Shown piece by piece: positions 6,830 to 15,590 of a stretch of DNA of 24,784 nt. A program made the position numbers and the translations under genes. The stretch comes from UBA2330 sp035443185 (GTDB taxonomy: Bacteria; Bacteroidota; Ignavibacteria; Tepidaquicellales; Tepidaquicellaceae): the NCBI GenBank assembly GCA_035443185.1, contig DAORRV010000052.1, forward strand, positions 1 through 24,784, given 5' to 3'. How positions within the stretch are numbered: position 1 is the stretch's first letter; each line of letters opens with the position of its first letter. The notes under the pieces were generated by a model. It saw only the letters and a list, made by a program, of their open reading frames with translations. It ran no database searches and was not told the DNA's origin.

Positions 6830-7888
6830 ATGAAAAAGATAAAATCCGTTCCGGTGAAATATTTATTAGTATTCATTTTCTCAGTTACATTTTTTTATTC
6901 ATGCAGTGATGATCCTGTATCTAATGATCCTGTCGATCCCACATACCAGTATGATTCAGCACGATTTAGCTGGAAAGTAGATACATTATATGGTCCGGGA
7001 TTTTTTGCAGGTCTGTGGGCAAAAGATACAAATGATATATTTATTACAAATACATTTAGCAGCAGTCTTTACAGGATCCAAAATGGTGTAAAGTCTTATA
7101 TCAGCTATCCTGTAAATACTTATCTAGGGGTTGTAACAGGTGATGAAATGAATAACGGATTTGTCATTGGTGGAATATTAATTGATACATTAGTACAACC
7201 ATTTTTTCAAAAATTTGATGGCAATTCTTTTATAGAAATTCCAAATCCACAAAATCTGAAACAAAGTTTAACCTTTAATGCTGTATTTGTAAAAAATGAA
7301 AATGAGATGTGGATAGGTGCAAATGGATACATATTGAAATTTGATGGAGTCAACCTGTATTCATTCCAATTAGAAGATTCCCGGACAAAAGCATTGAAAT
7401 TTTTTTATGATGAATTTAATAATTTCAAATTGCTAGCATCAATTCATCATTTAGATACTGACAGAACGGAATTTATAATATACGAATATACCGGATCTCA
7501 ATGGATAAATATATTTAGTGATATTGATTCACCACGACCTCTTCGGTATAATATTTTTAACAAATATGTCTCAGCAGCAAATCTGAATACTATATTTGAA
7601 TTAACTGGTAATACACTTACTCCTAAAGTAACAATAACTCCACCCGGCTCCGGATTTACGATGGATGGGTATTCATTTAATAATATTTTAGTTCCGGCAA
7701 GAAAATATACTGACTTTTGTCGAACTTCATTATTTCACTGGAATGGAATAAAATGGAGTCTGGAATTATGTAATTATTGGGTTGACCCTACAACAGATGT
7801 ATATATGATAAATGAAAATTATTATTACGTTGTTTCATATAATCAAAATGGAACAACTTTTATTATGCAGGGAAAGAAAAACAATTAA
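6830..7888 (+). CDS. Surface lipoprotein, probable beta-propeller, hypothetical
   Basis: The 352-residue protein has a lipoprotein signal: basic start, hydrophobic core and lipobox FYSC with Cys25 as the lipidated residue, followed by SDDPVSNDPVD. An acidic/Ser-rich stretch right after the Cys is typical of surface-exposed lipoproteins in Bacteroidota. The body repeats short units resembling propeller blades, such as LWAKDTNDIFI, FVKNENEMWIG with GYILKFDG, and LFHWNGIKW. No enzymatic motif is visible, and there is no T9SS sorting domain, so it would be anchored by lipid rather than by the T9SS. It lies 21 bases upstream of the giant T9SS-sorted protein on the same strand and is probably cotranscribed with it. 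A receptor or accessory role for that protein is inference. Confidence 0.85.
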   Translation: MKKIKSVPVKYLLVFIFSVTFFYSCSDDPVSNDPVDPTYQYDSARFSWKVDTLYGPGFFAGLWAKDTNDIFITNTFSSSLYRIQNGVKSYISYPVNTYLGVVTGDEMNNGFVIGGILIDTLVQPFFQKFDGNSFIEIPNPQNLKQSLTFNAVFVKNENEMWIGANGYILKFDGVNLYSFQLEDSRTKALKFFYDEFNNFKLLASIHHLDTDRTEFIIYEYTGSQWINIFSDIDSPRPLRYNIFNKYVSAANLNTIFELTGNTLTPKVTITPPGSGFTMDGYSFNNILVPARKYTDFCRTSLFHWNGIKWSLELCNYWVDPTTDVYMINENYYYVVSYNQNGTTFIMQGKKNN

Positions 7889-7909
7889 AAATTTTAAAAA
7901 AAAATCATT

Positions 7910-8221
7910 ATGAAAACAAATAGAAATGTTCAATTTTTTATAACGCTCATTGCTATATTTTATATCTCTAATATAGCATTATCACAGGAGTGGGTAACAA
8001 ATAATTATGGAAATAGTGGTCATAGTTTAGATTTCCTTAATGCTAATACAGGATTTATTGGTTTGACAGTTTATGACAATGGATACAAATATAAAATCTT
8101 AAAAACTACTAACAAAGGTGTTTCTTTCACACCAATATGGTCAACTTCTTCAAATCAATATAATCAACAATCATTTGCTTTTGATATGATTAATGAATAT
8201 GTAGGATATGTATATATATAG
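7910..8221 (+). CDS. N-terminal part of frameshifted giant T9SS-sorted protein
   Basis: This open frame encodes the first 103 residues of a larger surface protein. A signal peptide (about residues 1-25, ending IALSQ) is followed by one Asp-box-like unit (KTTNKGVSF). The frame stops at the TAG at 8219-8221, directly inside the TA-dinucleotide run 8211-8220. Removing a single TA unit converts GYVYI-stop into GYVYIDRTVFKTTNGG and joins it to the long downstream frame without any other change. The downstream part has no signal peptide of its own. I therefore read 7910-11367 as one gene of 1151 codons with a 2-base frameshift, from phase variation, a recent mutation or an assembly error. As assembled, only a short secreted fragment would be made. 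Confidence 0.85.
   Translation: MKTNRNVQFFITLIAIFYISNIALSQEWVTNNYGNSGHSLDFLNANTGFIGLTVYDNGYKYKILKTTNKGVSFTPIWSTSSNQYNQQSFAFDMINEYVGYVYI
8211..8220 (+). repeat. (TA)5 dinucleotide tract at the frameshift
   Basis: Five TA units lie at the exact point where the reading frame is lost. Four units would keep the frame open; five give a stop. This is the arrangement expected of a short slippage tract, though five units is short for efficient switching. Confidence 0.8.
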
Positions 8222-11200
8222 ACAGAACTGTTTTCAAAACAACAAATGGTGGAATTAATTGGAATCAGAAATTTCAAATTGAATATGATGAATCCGTATT
8301 TCCAACTATTAAATTTGCAAATGAAAACTTAGGGTTTATATCTTATTCATTAGGAGGATCAGGAGATAGATTAAAAATCTATAGAACAATTAATGGAGGG
8401 AATAATTGGAGTGAAGTTTATACAAGCCCATCATATTATAATTTTGCACCGGTAATAAAAGATATTTCAATTTCAAAATCAGATATTAATAAAATTATTA
8501 TGGTTGGATATTATCATAATTTTCAAGAACTAGGGCAGATTCGAAGATTTACTTTAGTATCTGATAATGCAGGTGCAGATTTTGGACCGGAATATGATGG
8601 AGGAATTTATGGAACACAATTTTCCAATGTTCAATATTTGCCCGAAAGTTTTACTGATTATAGAATTATTGGAATTGAAAACTACGGTGCTCTAGATACA
8701 CTTAATGGGACTTTTTGTTATGATAATTTTTCAGCAACAAATAAATACAAAATAACAAATGATCATTTTAACATTGGCGGTTTAAGTTTCATTAATGCAA
8801 CAACAGGGTATTCTTATGTAAATGATAAATTATATAAAAGTACCAATTCAGGGGTTAATTGGAATGTTATATATGCTTTTGCACAAGGTTCACTTAAATC
8901 CAATAGAAATGCTCTAACAGCATTTAATGAAATTATCTATACAGTTGATGTGATTGGAAATTTAGTTACTCATACACTTTCAACAAACCTATCCACTTTT
9001 TATGACAATATTTCTACTCCCGGTTCATTCAGCTTTGACAATGTATCTTACAATACACCGTCACAGCAATATCTGAGAGGAGGGAATAGCAAATTAAATT
9101 CATCTCTGATTATTAACCCAAATCAAAGTGATGAAAGAATATTTTACAAATGGAGTGATGGTAATATGACAGGAAATTATGATACTGACTCTAATCATTA
9201 TTACTTTGATATGTCAGGAACGACTATTGCTAATTATTATAAAACAAAACAGCTTTCAACATCAAGCGAAGCGATTTCAAATATTGGTCAGACCAAAGTT
9301 CTAAAAGATAATTGGGGAGCTATAAACCAAATTCATCAAAGTATGAATGGTGGAATATTTTACACTAAGTCTTATAATAATGGTAATAATTATAAACAGG
9401 AAGAAATTATAAATTCTAGTATACCACATGCTATTGCAGATGGAAATAAAAATCCTGATCTATATGAGACAAAATGGTATGGCACAATAGCGGGCGGTTA
9501 TCCGGTCAATAAAAATATGACAGCATGTTGGGAAAGATATAACCCATCAACTGAGAAGACGGAGATCAAAACAGCAGTTAGAGATTATTATATTGCTTCA
9601 GATACTGTATTTATGTGGGATGCCTGGGAGGATGCAAATTATTCTGATGTATTTACTTCATTTAATTCATCTCCAAGCTATAATTCAAAACCCAAAATAT
9701 TTGCCCTTGCTATGGATCCCGGAAATAATCTTGGTAATCCTTTAACTTATTTTTTTATAATTCCACATTTACGTCCATATTCGGGTGGAAATAAATTACA
9801 GGTCACCTGCCGAAAAGGAACAGATTATTATGCAGAATTTTCATTGGATTCCGGTGACATTTCTGATTTCTCTGCAATAGATTCAATAAAGTGCAGCCTT
9901 GGTTATTTAGAAATTAATTTTACATATCGAAAGGGAAATCAGATATTATATAGAAATATTGCATTTGAATATCAACTTAATTTGCCAATTCGTAAACTTG
10001 ATTTGGAAGGACCAATTGATGTCTCTTCCGGTGACGGATATTCTTCCAGATTCAAACCTGATATTTCATTAATGAATAATGTACCTGTTGTAAGTTACGC
10101 AGCAAGTTTTAATGCCAATGTATATGTAGAATATGAAGGAGGCGGATCAGACTTAGTTCCTGTCAGCAGATATCCTATTGTGAAAGTGCAGAGAATAAAT
10201 AATACAAGCTGGAGTAATTATGTAATTTACAATTCCAATTCTGTACAGCAGACGCCGGATATAGAAGGCAGTAATTCTACTTTGTCATACATTATAAATT
10301 ATTCTTTAGGCAACGGTCAGTTTAAGAAAGTTGTAAATGTAAGTGATTATCCCGGATATTTGTGTCAACCGAATACTTTTTCGGGAACCGATTCAAGACT
10401 TGTGAAAAATTCTTATTCGGGACACTTTGGAAATAACTTATCTCTTCTCACGCTTTCACCTCAAAACTCTTTGCAAAAAGTAGATAAGCAGAATTTTATA
10501 ATTACAAATATCACTTCTTCAGACAGCTATGATGTGGATAATATAGATGGTGTGGTTAATCTTGATACAATAAAATATTCATTCAAGCTCGGACCAATTT
10601 TAATCAAAGAACCAAACGGTGAAGTAGAAGGAGGAACATTTGGAATAGAGCAAGCTGAAAATGAACAGATTCTGACAGGAGTGGAATTCAATGAAAATCT
10701 TAAGTCATATCCATTTTTACTGAATGAAACTCAGGCATTACTATTAGGATGCAATGCTACATACATCAAAGACAACGCTTATTCATCAATCAGCAGCGTA
10801 CCTTATACAGTAAATCTTTATAACAAATCTACGGGACTTCTTCACAGGACATTATTTCAGGATACAATACACGGAGAGGATTCTATAGAGACGGAATTTC
10901 TCAGAGGATTTTTTATAACAAATATCCCAAACGGAGAAGACAGTTTTTATGTAAAATTAGAACCTGATAATTCTTTTGATGACGGAAATTTCTATATTAA
11001 CCCTGTTTATGATGTAGAGGATAATGGAGACAATCCAAACAGTTCTAATGTCGCAGTGATTTTTGAAGACAATAAATTCGAAAGTCATTCTGAAAACATT
11101 CCGCAGGACTTTTCGCTTCATCAAAATTTTCCAAATCCGTTTAATCCATCCACTGTGATAAAATATGATCTTCCAAAGGAAGGATTTGTGAAAATTAAAA

Positions 11201-11367
11201 TATATGATCTGACTGGCAGAGAGATCCGGTCACTTGTAAATGAAGTCAAGCAGGCGGGATCATACAGTACAGTCTTTAATGGAGCAAATCTTTCAAGCGG
11301 AGTTTATTTTTATAAACTAGAGACCGAAAACTTCAGACAGATAAAACGTATGGTATTGCTCAAGTAA
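8221..11367 (+). CDS. Giant Asp-box protein with T9SS sorting domain (main part, out of frame with its signal peptide)
   Basis: This frame is open from 8221, with its first ATG at 8500. It continues the protein begun at 7910 as residues 104-1151. The first part carries Asp-box/YCF48-like repeats (KTTNGGINW, RTINGGNNW, KSTNSGVNW) typical of sialidase-type beta-propellers. The middle is long, Asn/Tyr/Ser-rich and unrecognised, with propeller-like strands. The last 85 residues (about 1067-1151) are a type A T9SS sorting domain: QNFPNPFNPSTVIKYDLP, then KIKIYDLTGREI, SSGVYFYKLE and KRMVLLK at the C-terminus. The product would be secreted across the outer membrane and attached to or released from the surface. 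The DNA of this tail is nearly identical to the orphan copy at 17327-17533. The assembly gap begins 19 bases after the stop. Confidence 0.88.
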   Translation, partial: DRTVFKTTNGGINWNQKFQIEYDESVFPTIKFANENLGFISYSLGGSGDRLKIYRTINGGNNWSEVYTSPSYYNFAPVIKDISISKSDINKIIMVGYYHNFQELGQIRRFTLVSDNAGADFGPEYDGGIYGTQFSNVQYLPESFTDYRIIGIENYGALDTLNGTFCYDNFSATNKYKITNDHFNIGGLSFINATTGYSYVNDKLYKSTNSGVNWNVIYAFAQGSLKSNRNALTAFNEIIYTVDVIGNLVTHTLSTNLSTFYDNISTPGSFSFDNVSYNTPSQQYLRGGNSKLNSSLIINPNQSDERIFYKWSDGNMTGNYDTDSNHYYFDMSGTTIANYYKTKQLSTSSEAISNIGQTKVLKDNWGAINQIHQSMNGGIFYTKSYNNGNNYKQEEIINSSIPHAIADGNKNPDLYETKWYGTIAGGYPVNKNMTACWERYNPSTEKTEIKTAVRDYYIASDTVFMWDAWEDANYSDVFTSFNSSPSYNSKPKIFALAMDPGNNLGNPLTYFFIIPHLRPYSGGNKLQVTCRKGTDYYAEFSLDSGDISDFSAIDSIKCSLGYLEINFTYRKGNQILYRNIAFEYQLNLPIRKLDLEGPIDVSSGDGYSSRFKPDISLMNNVPVVSYAASFNANVYVEYEGGGSDLVPVSRYPIVKVQRINNTSWSNYVIYNSNSVQQTPDIEGSNSTLSYIINYSLGNGQFKKVVNVSDYPGYLCQPNTFSGTDSRLVKNSYSGHFGNNLSLLTLSPQNSLQKVDKQNFIITNITSSDSYDVDNIDGVVNLDTIKYSFKLGPILIKEPNGEVEGGTFGIEQAENEQILTGVEFNENLKSYPFLLNETQALLLGCNATYIKDNAYSSISSVPYTVNLYNKSTGLLHRTLFQDTIHGEDSIETEFLRGFFITNIPNGEDSFYVKLEPDNSFDDGNFYINPVYDVEDNGDNPNSSNVAVIFEDNKFESHSENIPQDFSLHQNFPNPFNPSTVIKYDLPKEGFVKIKIYDLTGREIRSLVNEVKQAGSYSTVFNGANLSSGVYFYKLETENFRQIKRMVLLK

Positions 11368-11541
11368 ATTAAGACTTTTAAAAATANNNNNNNNNNNNNN
11401 NNNNNNNNNNNNNNNNNNNNNNNNNNNNNNNNNNNNNNNNNNNNNNNNNNNNNNNNNNNNNNNNNNNNNNNNNNNNNNNNNNNNNNTTTTTGGAATAGAG
11501 AAATTAATTACAGTCGATGGATTAAACGGATTCGGATAATT
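11160..11541. repeat. Direct repeat, copy A (interrupted by assembly gap)
   Basis: Bases 11160-11386 match 17326-17552 without indels, with about 12 mismatches counted by eye. After the N run, 11487-11541 is identical to 17916-17970. Both copies have the same plan: a plus-strand sorting-domain tail facing a minus-strand sorting-domain tail. Copy A has 100 Ns where copy B has 363 bases. Confidence 0.85.
11387..11486. other. Assembly gap (100 Ns)
   Basis: Exactly 100 Ns suggests a scaffolding placeholder rather than a measured length. By comparison with copy B of the repeat, the missing DNA probably holds about 360 bases: a terminator and the rest of the sorting domain of the minus-strand gene. 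Confidence 0.95.
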
Positions 11542-12573
11542 CTGCGAAAGAGAAAACTTATCCGGTATCTCTGTTGATATAATTGAAAAATTAGTGAGGA
11601 TTCCGCCGGTAGTAGTTTTTAAGATTATGCCGCTGTCGCCGACGACCCATCCTGTAAGAGAGTCAGTGAAATAGATTGAATTGAATGTTGTTCCTAGTTT
11701 TGGATTTGTTTGTGTATTCCAGCTTATCCCGCCATTTGTAGTTGCTTCTATAATTTTATATTCTCCTGCTGCCCACCCATAATTATTATTAATAAAAAAA
11801 ATTGAATTCATACGATAACCGGATACCGGAAAAATTTCTGGAATCCAGTTGTCACCACCGTTTGTTGTCCTCAAAATACCTTTAATACCAAATGGAATTG
11901 AACTGGATATAAAGCCATTTAGTGAATCAAGAAAAAATAAAGAATAAATATTATCATTTGTAAAAAAGGAAAAAGACCAATTTGATCCTGAATCAATTGT
12001 CTTGATTAATGCCGCTCCTCCTAATGCCGGCGGAAGTCTTACTGCCCAACCTATTTGTGAACTGACAAAGTGCACACGAGTTATAGTAAACTCGGTTTGG
12101 ACTTCAATTGAATCCCAACTATATCCAAAATCAATACTCTTATATATTTTATTGGTTGGATTGTCATTATCTAGATTACTTCCGCCGGCAAATCCTGTTG
12201 AGTCATTTATAAAATTTAGGGAAGTTAAATTATGATAAGAAATTAAACTTGTTCTATTCCAGCTTTTTCCGCCATTTGTAGTTTTAATTATTAATCCTGA
12301 ATCTCCTGCAATGTATCCGGTAGTTAAAGATGTAAAACACATTGAATTTAGATTAAAATTAAATCCGCTGTTTTGCTTTTCCCAAGTAAAACCACCATTT
12401 GTAGTATTTAAAATTATACCTCCGTTCCCTATACACCAACCTGTTAAAGAGTTTATAAATTGAACGGAATTTAAAGAACTATCCGTTCCTGAATTTAGAT
12501 TTGTCCAGCCGGATTGAGGAATACAAACTTTGCTGTCAATAAAAAATAAAAATATTAAAATTCCTATTTTCAT
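11487..12573 (-). CDS. YCF48/Asp-box T9SS-sorted protein, 3' end lost in gap
   Basis: The readable part encodes 362 residues. A short signal sequence (about 1-19) is followed by about seven repeats of the YCF48/BNR type, with units such as GWCIGNGGIILNTTNGGFTW, GYIAGDSGLIIKTTNGG and GWVVGDSGIILKTT. These form a probable seven-bladed propeller. From about residue 338 a T9SS sorting domain begins (KFSLSQNYPNPFNPSTVINFSIPK) and is cut by the N run. Some 65 residues are missing, by comparison with the gene at 17728. Any reading through the Ns into 11317-11386 is an artefact, because that DNA is the plus-strand neighbour. It lies 27 bases downstream of a beta-helix gene on the same strand and is its probable operon partner. 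The function is unknown; surface adhesion or binding is plausible. Confidence 0.88.
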
Positions 12574-12600
12574 AATTTTAATTAAAAAATTCTATTAATA

Positions 12601-13953
12601 TTAATCTAAAAGTGGATCTATTATTGTCTGATAATTATATCCCAGGTCCATAGGATCTATACCAACACCAACTTTTTGAATTATTTTAGTTTGGTCAATT
12701 CCAGAATTCCCAAACCATCCCAAATTAAATACATCTATAGTATTATTTCCTATAAATATATTACTGTTGACGTCACTGCCAGAAATAATTTTTAAATTAT
12801 TTAGTGTAAAGATGGGGTAAATATTATTTATAAATATCCCCTTTGCAGAAGTGGACTGACTCATACTTTTTATTTTTGCATTTCTAATAAAAAAATTTCC
12901 TCGGTTACTCACACTTCCATTTGAAAAAATTCCAGCTGCACCACCAAACTCGATTGAGTTAACATCAATTGTTATCTGTTCGTTAGTATCATTCAAAACC
13001 AATGCTACATGATTTAGACTTGTAACATTATCACATTTTAAATAACCTTTTGTATTAGCTCCTCCAATTTGAATTGCCGCTCCATCTAAAGAAGATATAA
13101 TTTCTGAGTAAACTCGTCTTCCGATAAAAATTCCTGTACCAATAGTACATTCAATTCCGCAAAGAGCATTATTCGTAGCTCCGTTAAAACAATTAATCTC
13201 GTCAAAATAGAGTATCAATTTTTGACCTGCTGACCCTTGATTTGCTGCTAGATGTACTGTTGAAACATTTCCTCCGGATCTATTCATTATAGATGTCATT
13301 TTTTTAATTCTTGCAGTTATTGTTCCTTCCTGATGCGACAGACAATGTCCAAGATTGTTACAAATGATTTCATCAATTCTTACAAAACCATTTCCCCGGG
13401 TAGATAAGGCTGTAGTACCAGTAGAACTATTATTTACATCGCCTGTTTCCACTTTAGTGACATCTAATCTTACTTCCTCTACCATTCCAGGTTCAGCGAA
13501 TTTACCAATACGAATAGCCTGAAGATTCTGACTATAAACATAATTACATTTTAAATGGAATTTAAGTGATGGAGAAATATTAACTGCAACACCATTTACA
13601 TTTTGTATATAATCACATTCAACTGATAATTTAGATCCCGGATTTTCGACTCTTATACAGCTGCTTGATCCAGTATTTTTAATTACCCCATAACCATAAA
13701 TCGTACACTCTACAGTTTCATTATCATCTGTAATAGTCTCACCCGGATTGGATGGATCTTGATCAATCACTACCCCCGGCATTATCCAAATATCCACTTT
13801 ATCTTTAAGTATAATCTGCTCAGTCAGATCAGCAAGGATCTGAATCAGATCATGATCTCCAGGATTATTTCCAGAGGCAGTTCTTGCTGCGTTATAAGTT
13901 GAGTAAAATGTTACAACACCGTTTTTGTCAATTTTGGAAACTTTATCAGCCAT
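12601..13953 (-). CDS. Right-handed parallel beta-helix protein without signal peptide (paralog B)
   Basis: This 450-residue protein has no signal peptide and no sorting domain. The N-terminal 60 residues form a compact module (TFYSTYNAARTA, ADLTEQIILKDKVDIWIMPG) like the cap that precedes many pectate-lyase-type and phage tailspike beta-helices. The rest consists of rungs of about 20-25 residues with regularly spaced Asn, Ile and Gly, for example LKCDNVTSLNHVALVLNDTN and FFIRNAKIKS. It is a full-length paralog of the protein at 15591-16901, sharing the N-terminal cap, LYFDEI, IGRR and IRNAKI motifs in the same order. It sits between two T9SS-sorted propeller genes, 44 bases from the upstream one and 27 from the downstream one. 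I see no catalytic residues I can assign. Export by an unrecognised route, or a tailspike-like role, are both open. Confidence 0.82.
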   Translation of the reverse strand: MADKVSKIDKNGVVTFYSTYNAARTASGNNPGDHDLIQILADLTEQIILKDKVDIWIMPGVVIDQDPSNPGETITDDNETVECTIYGYGVIKNTGSSSCIRVENPGSKLSVECDYIQNVNGVAVNISPSLKFHLKCNYVYSQNLQAIRIGKFAEPGMVEEVRLDVTKVETGDVNNSSTGTTALSTRGNGFVRIDEIICNNLGHCLSHQEGTITARIKKMTSIMNRSGGNVSTVHLAANQGSAGQKLILYFDEINCFNGATNNALCGIECTIGTGIFIGRRVYSEIISSLDGAAIQIGGANTKGYLKCDNVTSLNHVALVLNDTNEQITIDVNSIEFGGAAGIFSNGSVSNRGNFFIRNAKIKSMSQSTSAKGIFINNIYPIFTLNNLKIISGSDVNSNIFIGNNTIDVFNLGWFGNSGIDQTKIIQKVGVGIDPMDLGYNYQTIIDPLLD

Positions 13954-13997
13954 AATTTAAAATTAATTTTTTTAAAAAAGATACTTTAGACAAAATT

Positions 13998-15587
13998 TTA
14001 TTTCAAAAGTACCATACGTTTTGTATCAATTATATTCCCATCAATCTCTAATCTGTAAAGATAAACCCCGCTCGGATAATTCGCTCCGTCAAATTCAATT
14101 TGATAATTTCCTGCGGGTTTATTTTCATTTTCCAAAGTAGTGACTTCATTCCCAAGCACATCACTCACAATTAACTTTGTAAAACTCGAAACCCGTAACT
14201 CGTAACTGATAAATGTCTTCGGATTGAATGGATTTGGATAATTCTGCGAAAGATTATATTCAGATGGCGTTACAAAAGAAATTGGATTAACACCTGTGAG
14301 TAAAGAATATTTAATTGTCAGAATATCTCTGTTGCTGCTTCCTGTAACGTATACACTTCCATTATTATCTACGGCTAAAGCAGTTGCAAAATCTGAAAAT
14401 TGAGCTGAGTAGTCATATCTTTTTACCCATTTTTGTTGTCCTGATGAGTCGTATTTAACTGTAGCGTAGTCATCACTTGTTCCGTTTCCATCACTCTCAC
14501 CGGTTACATATACGTTTCCCGTATCGTCTACATCCATAGCAAATGCTATGTCATTTAGTCCATTATGGTAACGAGTTATCCATAATATATCACCATTTGT
14601 ATTATATTTAATCGTAGTGTAATCATATCCTGTTCCTGACTCAGTACTATTTCCAGTTACATATACATTCCCTATGCTATCTACGATCATAGCTCTTAAC
14701 TGGTCTTGAAAATTAGAGGAACCATTATATCTTCTGACCCATTGCTCTTCACCATCTGAATTGTATTTGACTGTTGCATAGTCATAATAGAACATGTCAC
14801 CTGTGCTGCTACCTGAAACGTATACATTTCCTAAATTGTCAACTTCTATAGATCTTGCAGCATCATTACCGTTCATTGGTCCATTATAAAAAACAGCCCA
14901 TTGTTGAAAACCCAATTTATTATATTTTATTGTCATAAAATCTCCATCACTCCTTCCTGTTAGATACACATTGAAAGAATCATCAACAGTAACATCAAAT
15001 CCTTGGTTAGAGGAATTTAATCCTCTATTAAAGTTATTGATCCATAATTGATTTCCGACAGAATCATATTTTAAAGTGAGGCAGTCAATCCCACCAATAT
15101 TATTTTTAGATTCTCCCGTAACATATACATTCCCAATATTATCAATTGAAAGTGAATAAGAAGCATCTCTTCCATTTCCGTTACTTGAATATCTTCTTAC
15201 CCATTGTAAGTAACCTGAATTACTAAACTTTACAGTAGTAAAATCAGATCCGGTATTAATACCTGTGCTAGATCCGGTTGCATATATATTGCAACTACCA
15301 TCAATTGCAATTTCATCGATGCCGTCATAACTATTTCCCGGACCATTGTAAATCGCAGTCCATTTTTGCATTCCTGAAGGATCATATTTTATTATAATGA
15401 AATTTGTGTTTGAGCCAGAACCCTCAGTACCTCCAATATAAATACTTCCTGTATTGTCAATAGCTATTGAATTTCCCGTTCCTGAATTGAACCGCTTAGA
15501 CCATTCCATTGAAACTTGAGAATTCATAAAACTCGGGTACAGGAAAAATTGAAAAACAAACGTGAATATAGAAATAAACTTAATCAT
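13998..15587 (-). CDS. SBBP-repeat beta-propeller with T9SS sorting domain
   Basis: This 529-residue secreted protein has a signal peptide at about residues 1-24. Eight SBBP-type repeats of about 52 residues follow, each with a [VI]Y[VALI][TSG]G core at residues 49, 101, 154, 207, 254, 307, 358 and 411, and each followed by a TIKY or TVKY strand and a QW or LW strand. The type A sorting domain covers about 444-529 (LSQNYPNPFNPKTFISYELR, SDVLGNEV, SGVYLYRLE, TKRMVLLK). Within the sorting domain, the segment SYELRVSSFTK is encoded by a 7-bp repeat array that differs from the sibling domains but keeps their length. The ATG lies three bases after the stop of the upstream beta-helix gene, implying translational coupling. 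The blade count is well supported; the ligand is unknown. Confidence 0.93.
   Translation of the reverse strand: MIKFISIFTFVFQFFLYPSFMNSQVSMEWSKRFNSGTGNSIAIDNTGSIYIGGTEGSGSNTNFIIIKYDPSGMQKWTAIYNGPGNSYDGIDEIAIDGSCNIYATGSSTGINTGSDFTTVKFSNSGYLQWVRRYSSNGNGRDASYSLSIDNIGNVYVTGESKNNIGGIDCLTLKYDSVGNQLWINNFNRGLNSSNQGFDVTVDDSFNVYLTGRSDGDFMTIKYNKLGFQQWAVFYNGPMNGNDAARSIEVDNLGNVYVSGSSTGDMFYYDYATVKYNSDGEEQWVRRYNGSSNFQDQLRAMIVDSIGNVYVTGNSTESGTGYDYTTIKYNTNGDILWITRYHNGLNDIAFAMDVDDTGNVYVTGESDGNGTSDDYATVKYDSSGQQKWVKRYDYSAQFSDFATALAVDNNGSVYVTGSSNRDILTIKYSLLTGVNPISFVTPSEYNLSQNYPNPFNPKTFISYELRVSSFTKLIVSDVLGNEVTTLENENKPAGNYQIEFDGANYPSGVYLYRLEIDGNIIDTKRMVLLK
14179..14213. repeat. Heptamer array inside a sorting-domain coding sequence
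   Basis: Five consecutive heptamers are visible on the plus strand: GTAAAAC, TCGAAAC, CCGTAAC, TCGTAAC and TGATAAA. They lie in frame within the SBBP gene and encode part of ISYELRVSSFTK. They resemble the intergenic heptamer arrays of this window. Confidence 0.7.
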
Positions 15588-15590
15588 AGG

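Noticed and set aside
11317..11486. Continuation of the minus-strand YCF48 gene through the N run to 11317
   Set aside because: The residues past the Ns are antisense to the 3' end of the plus-strand giant gene and share nothing with a sorting domain; the real 3' end is missing from the assembly.
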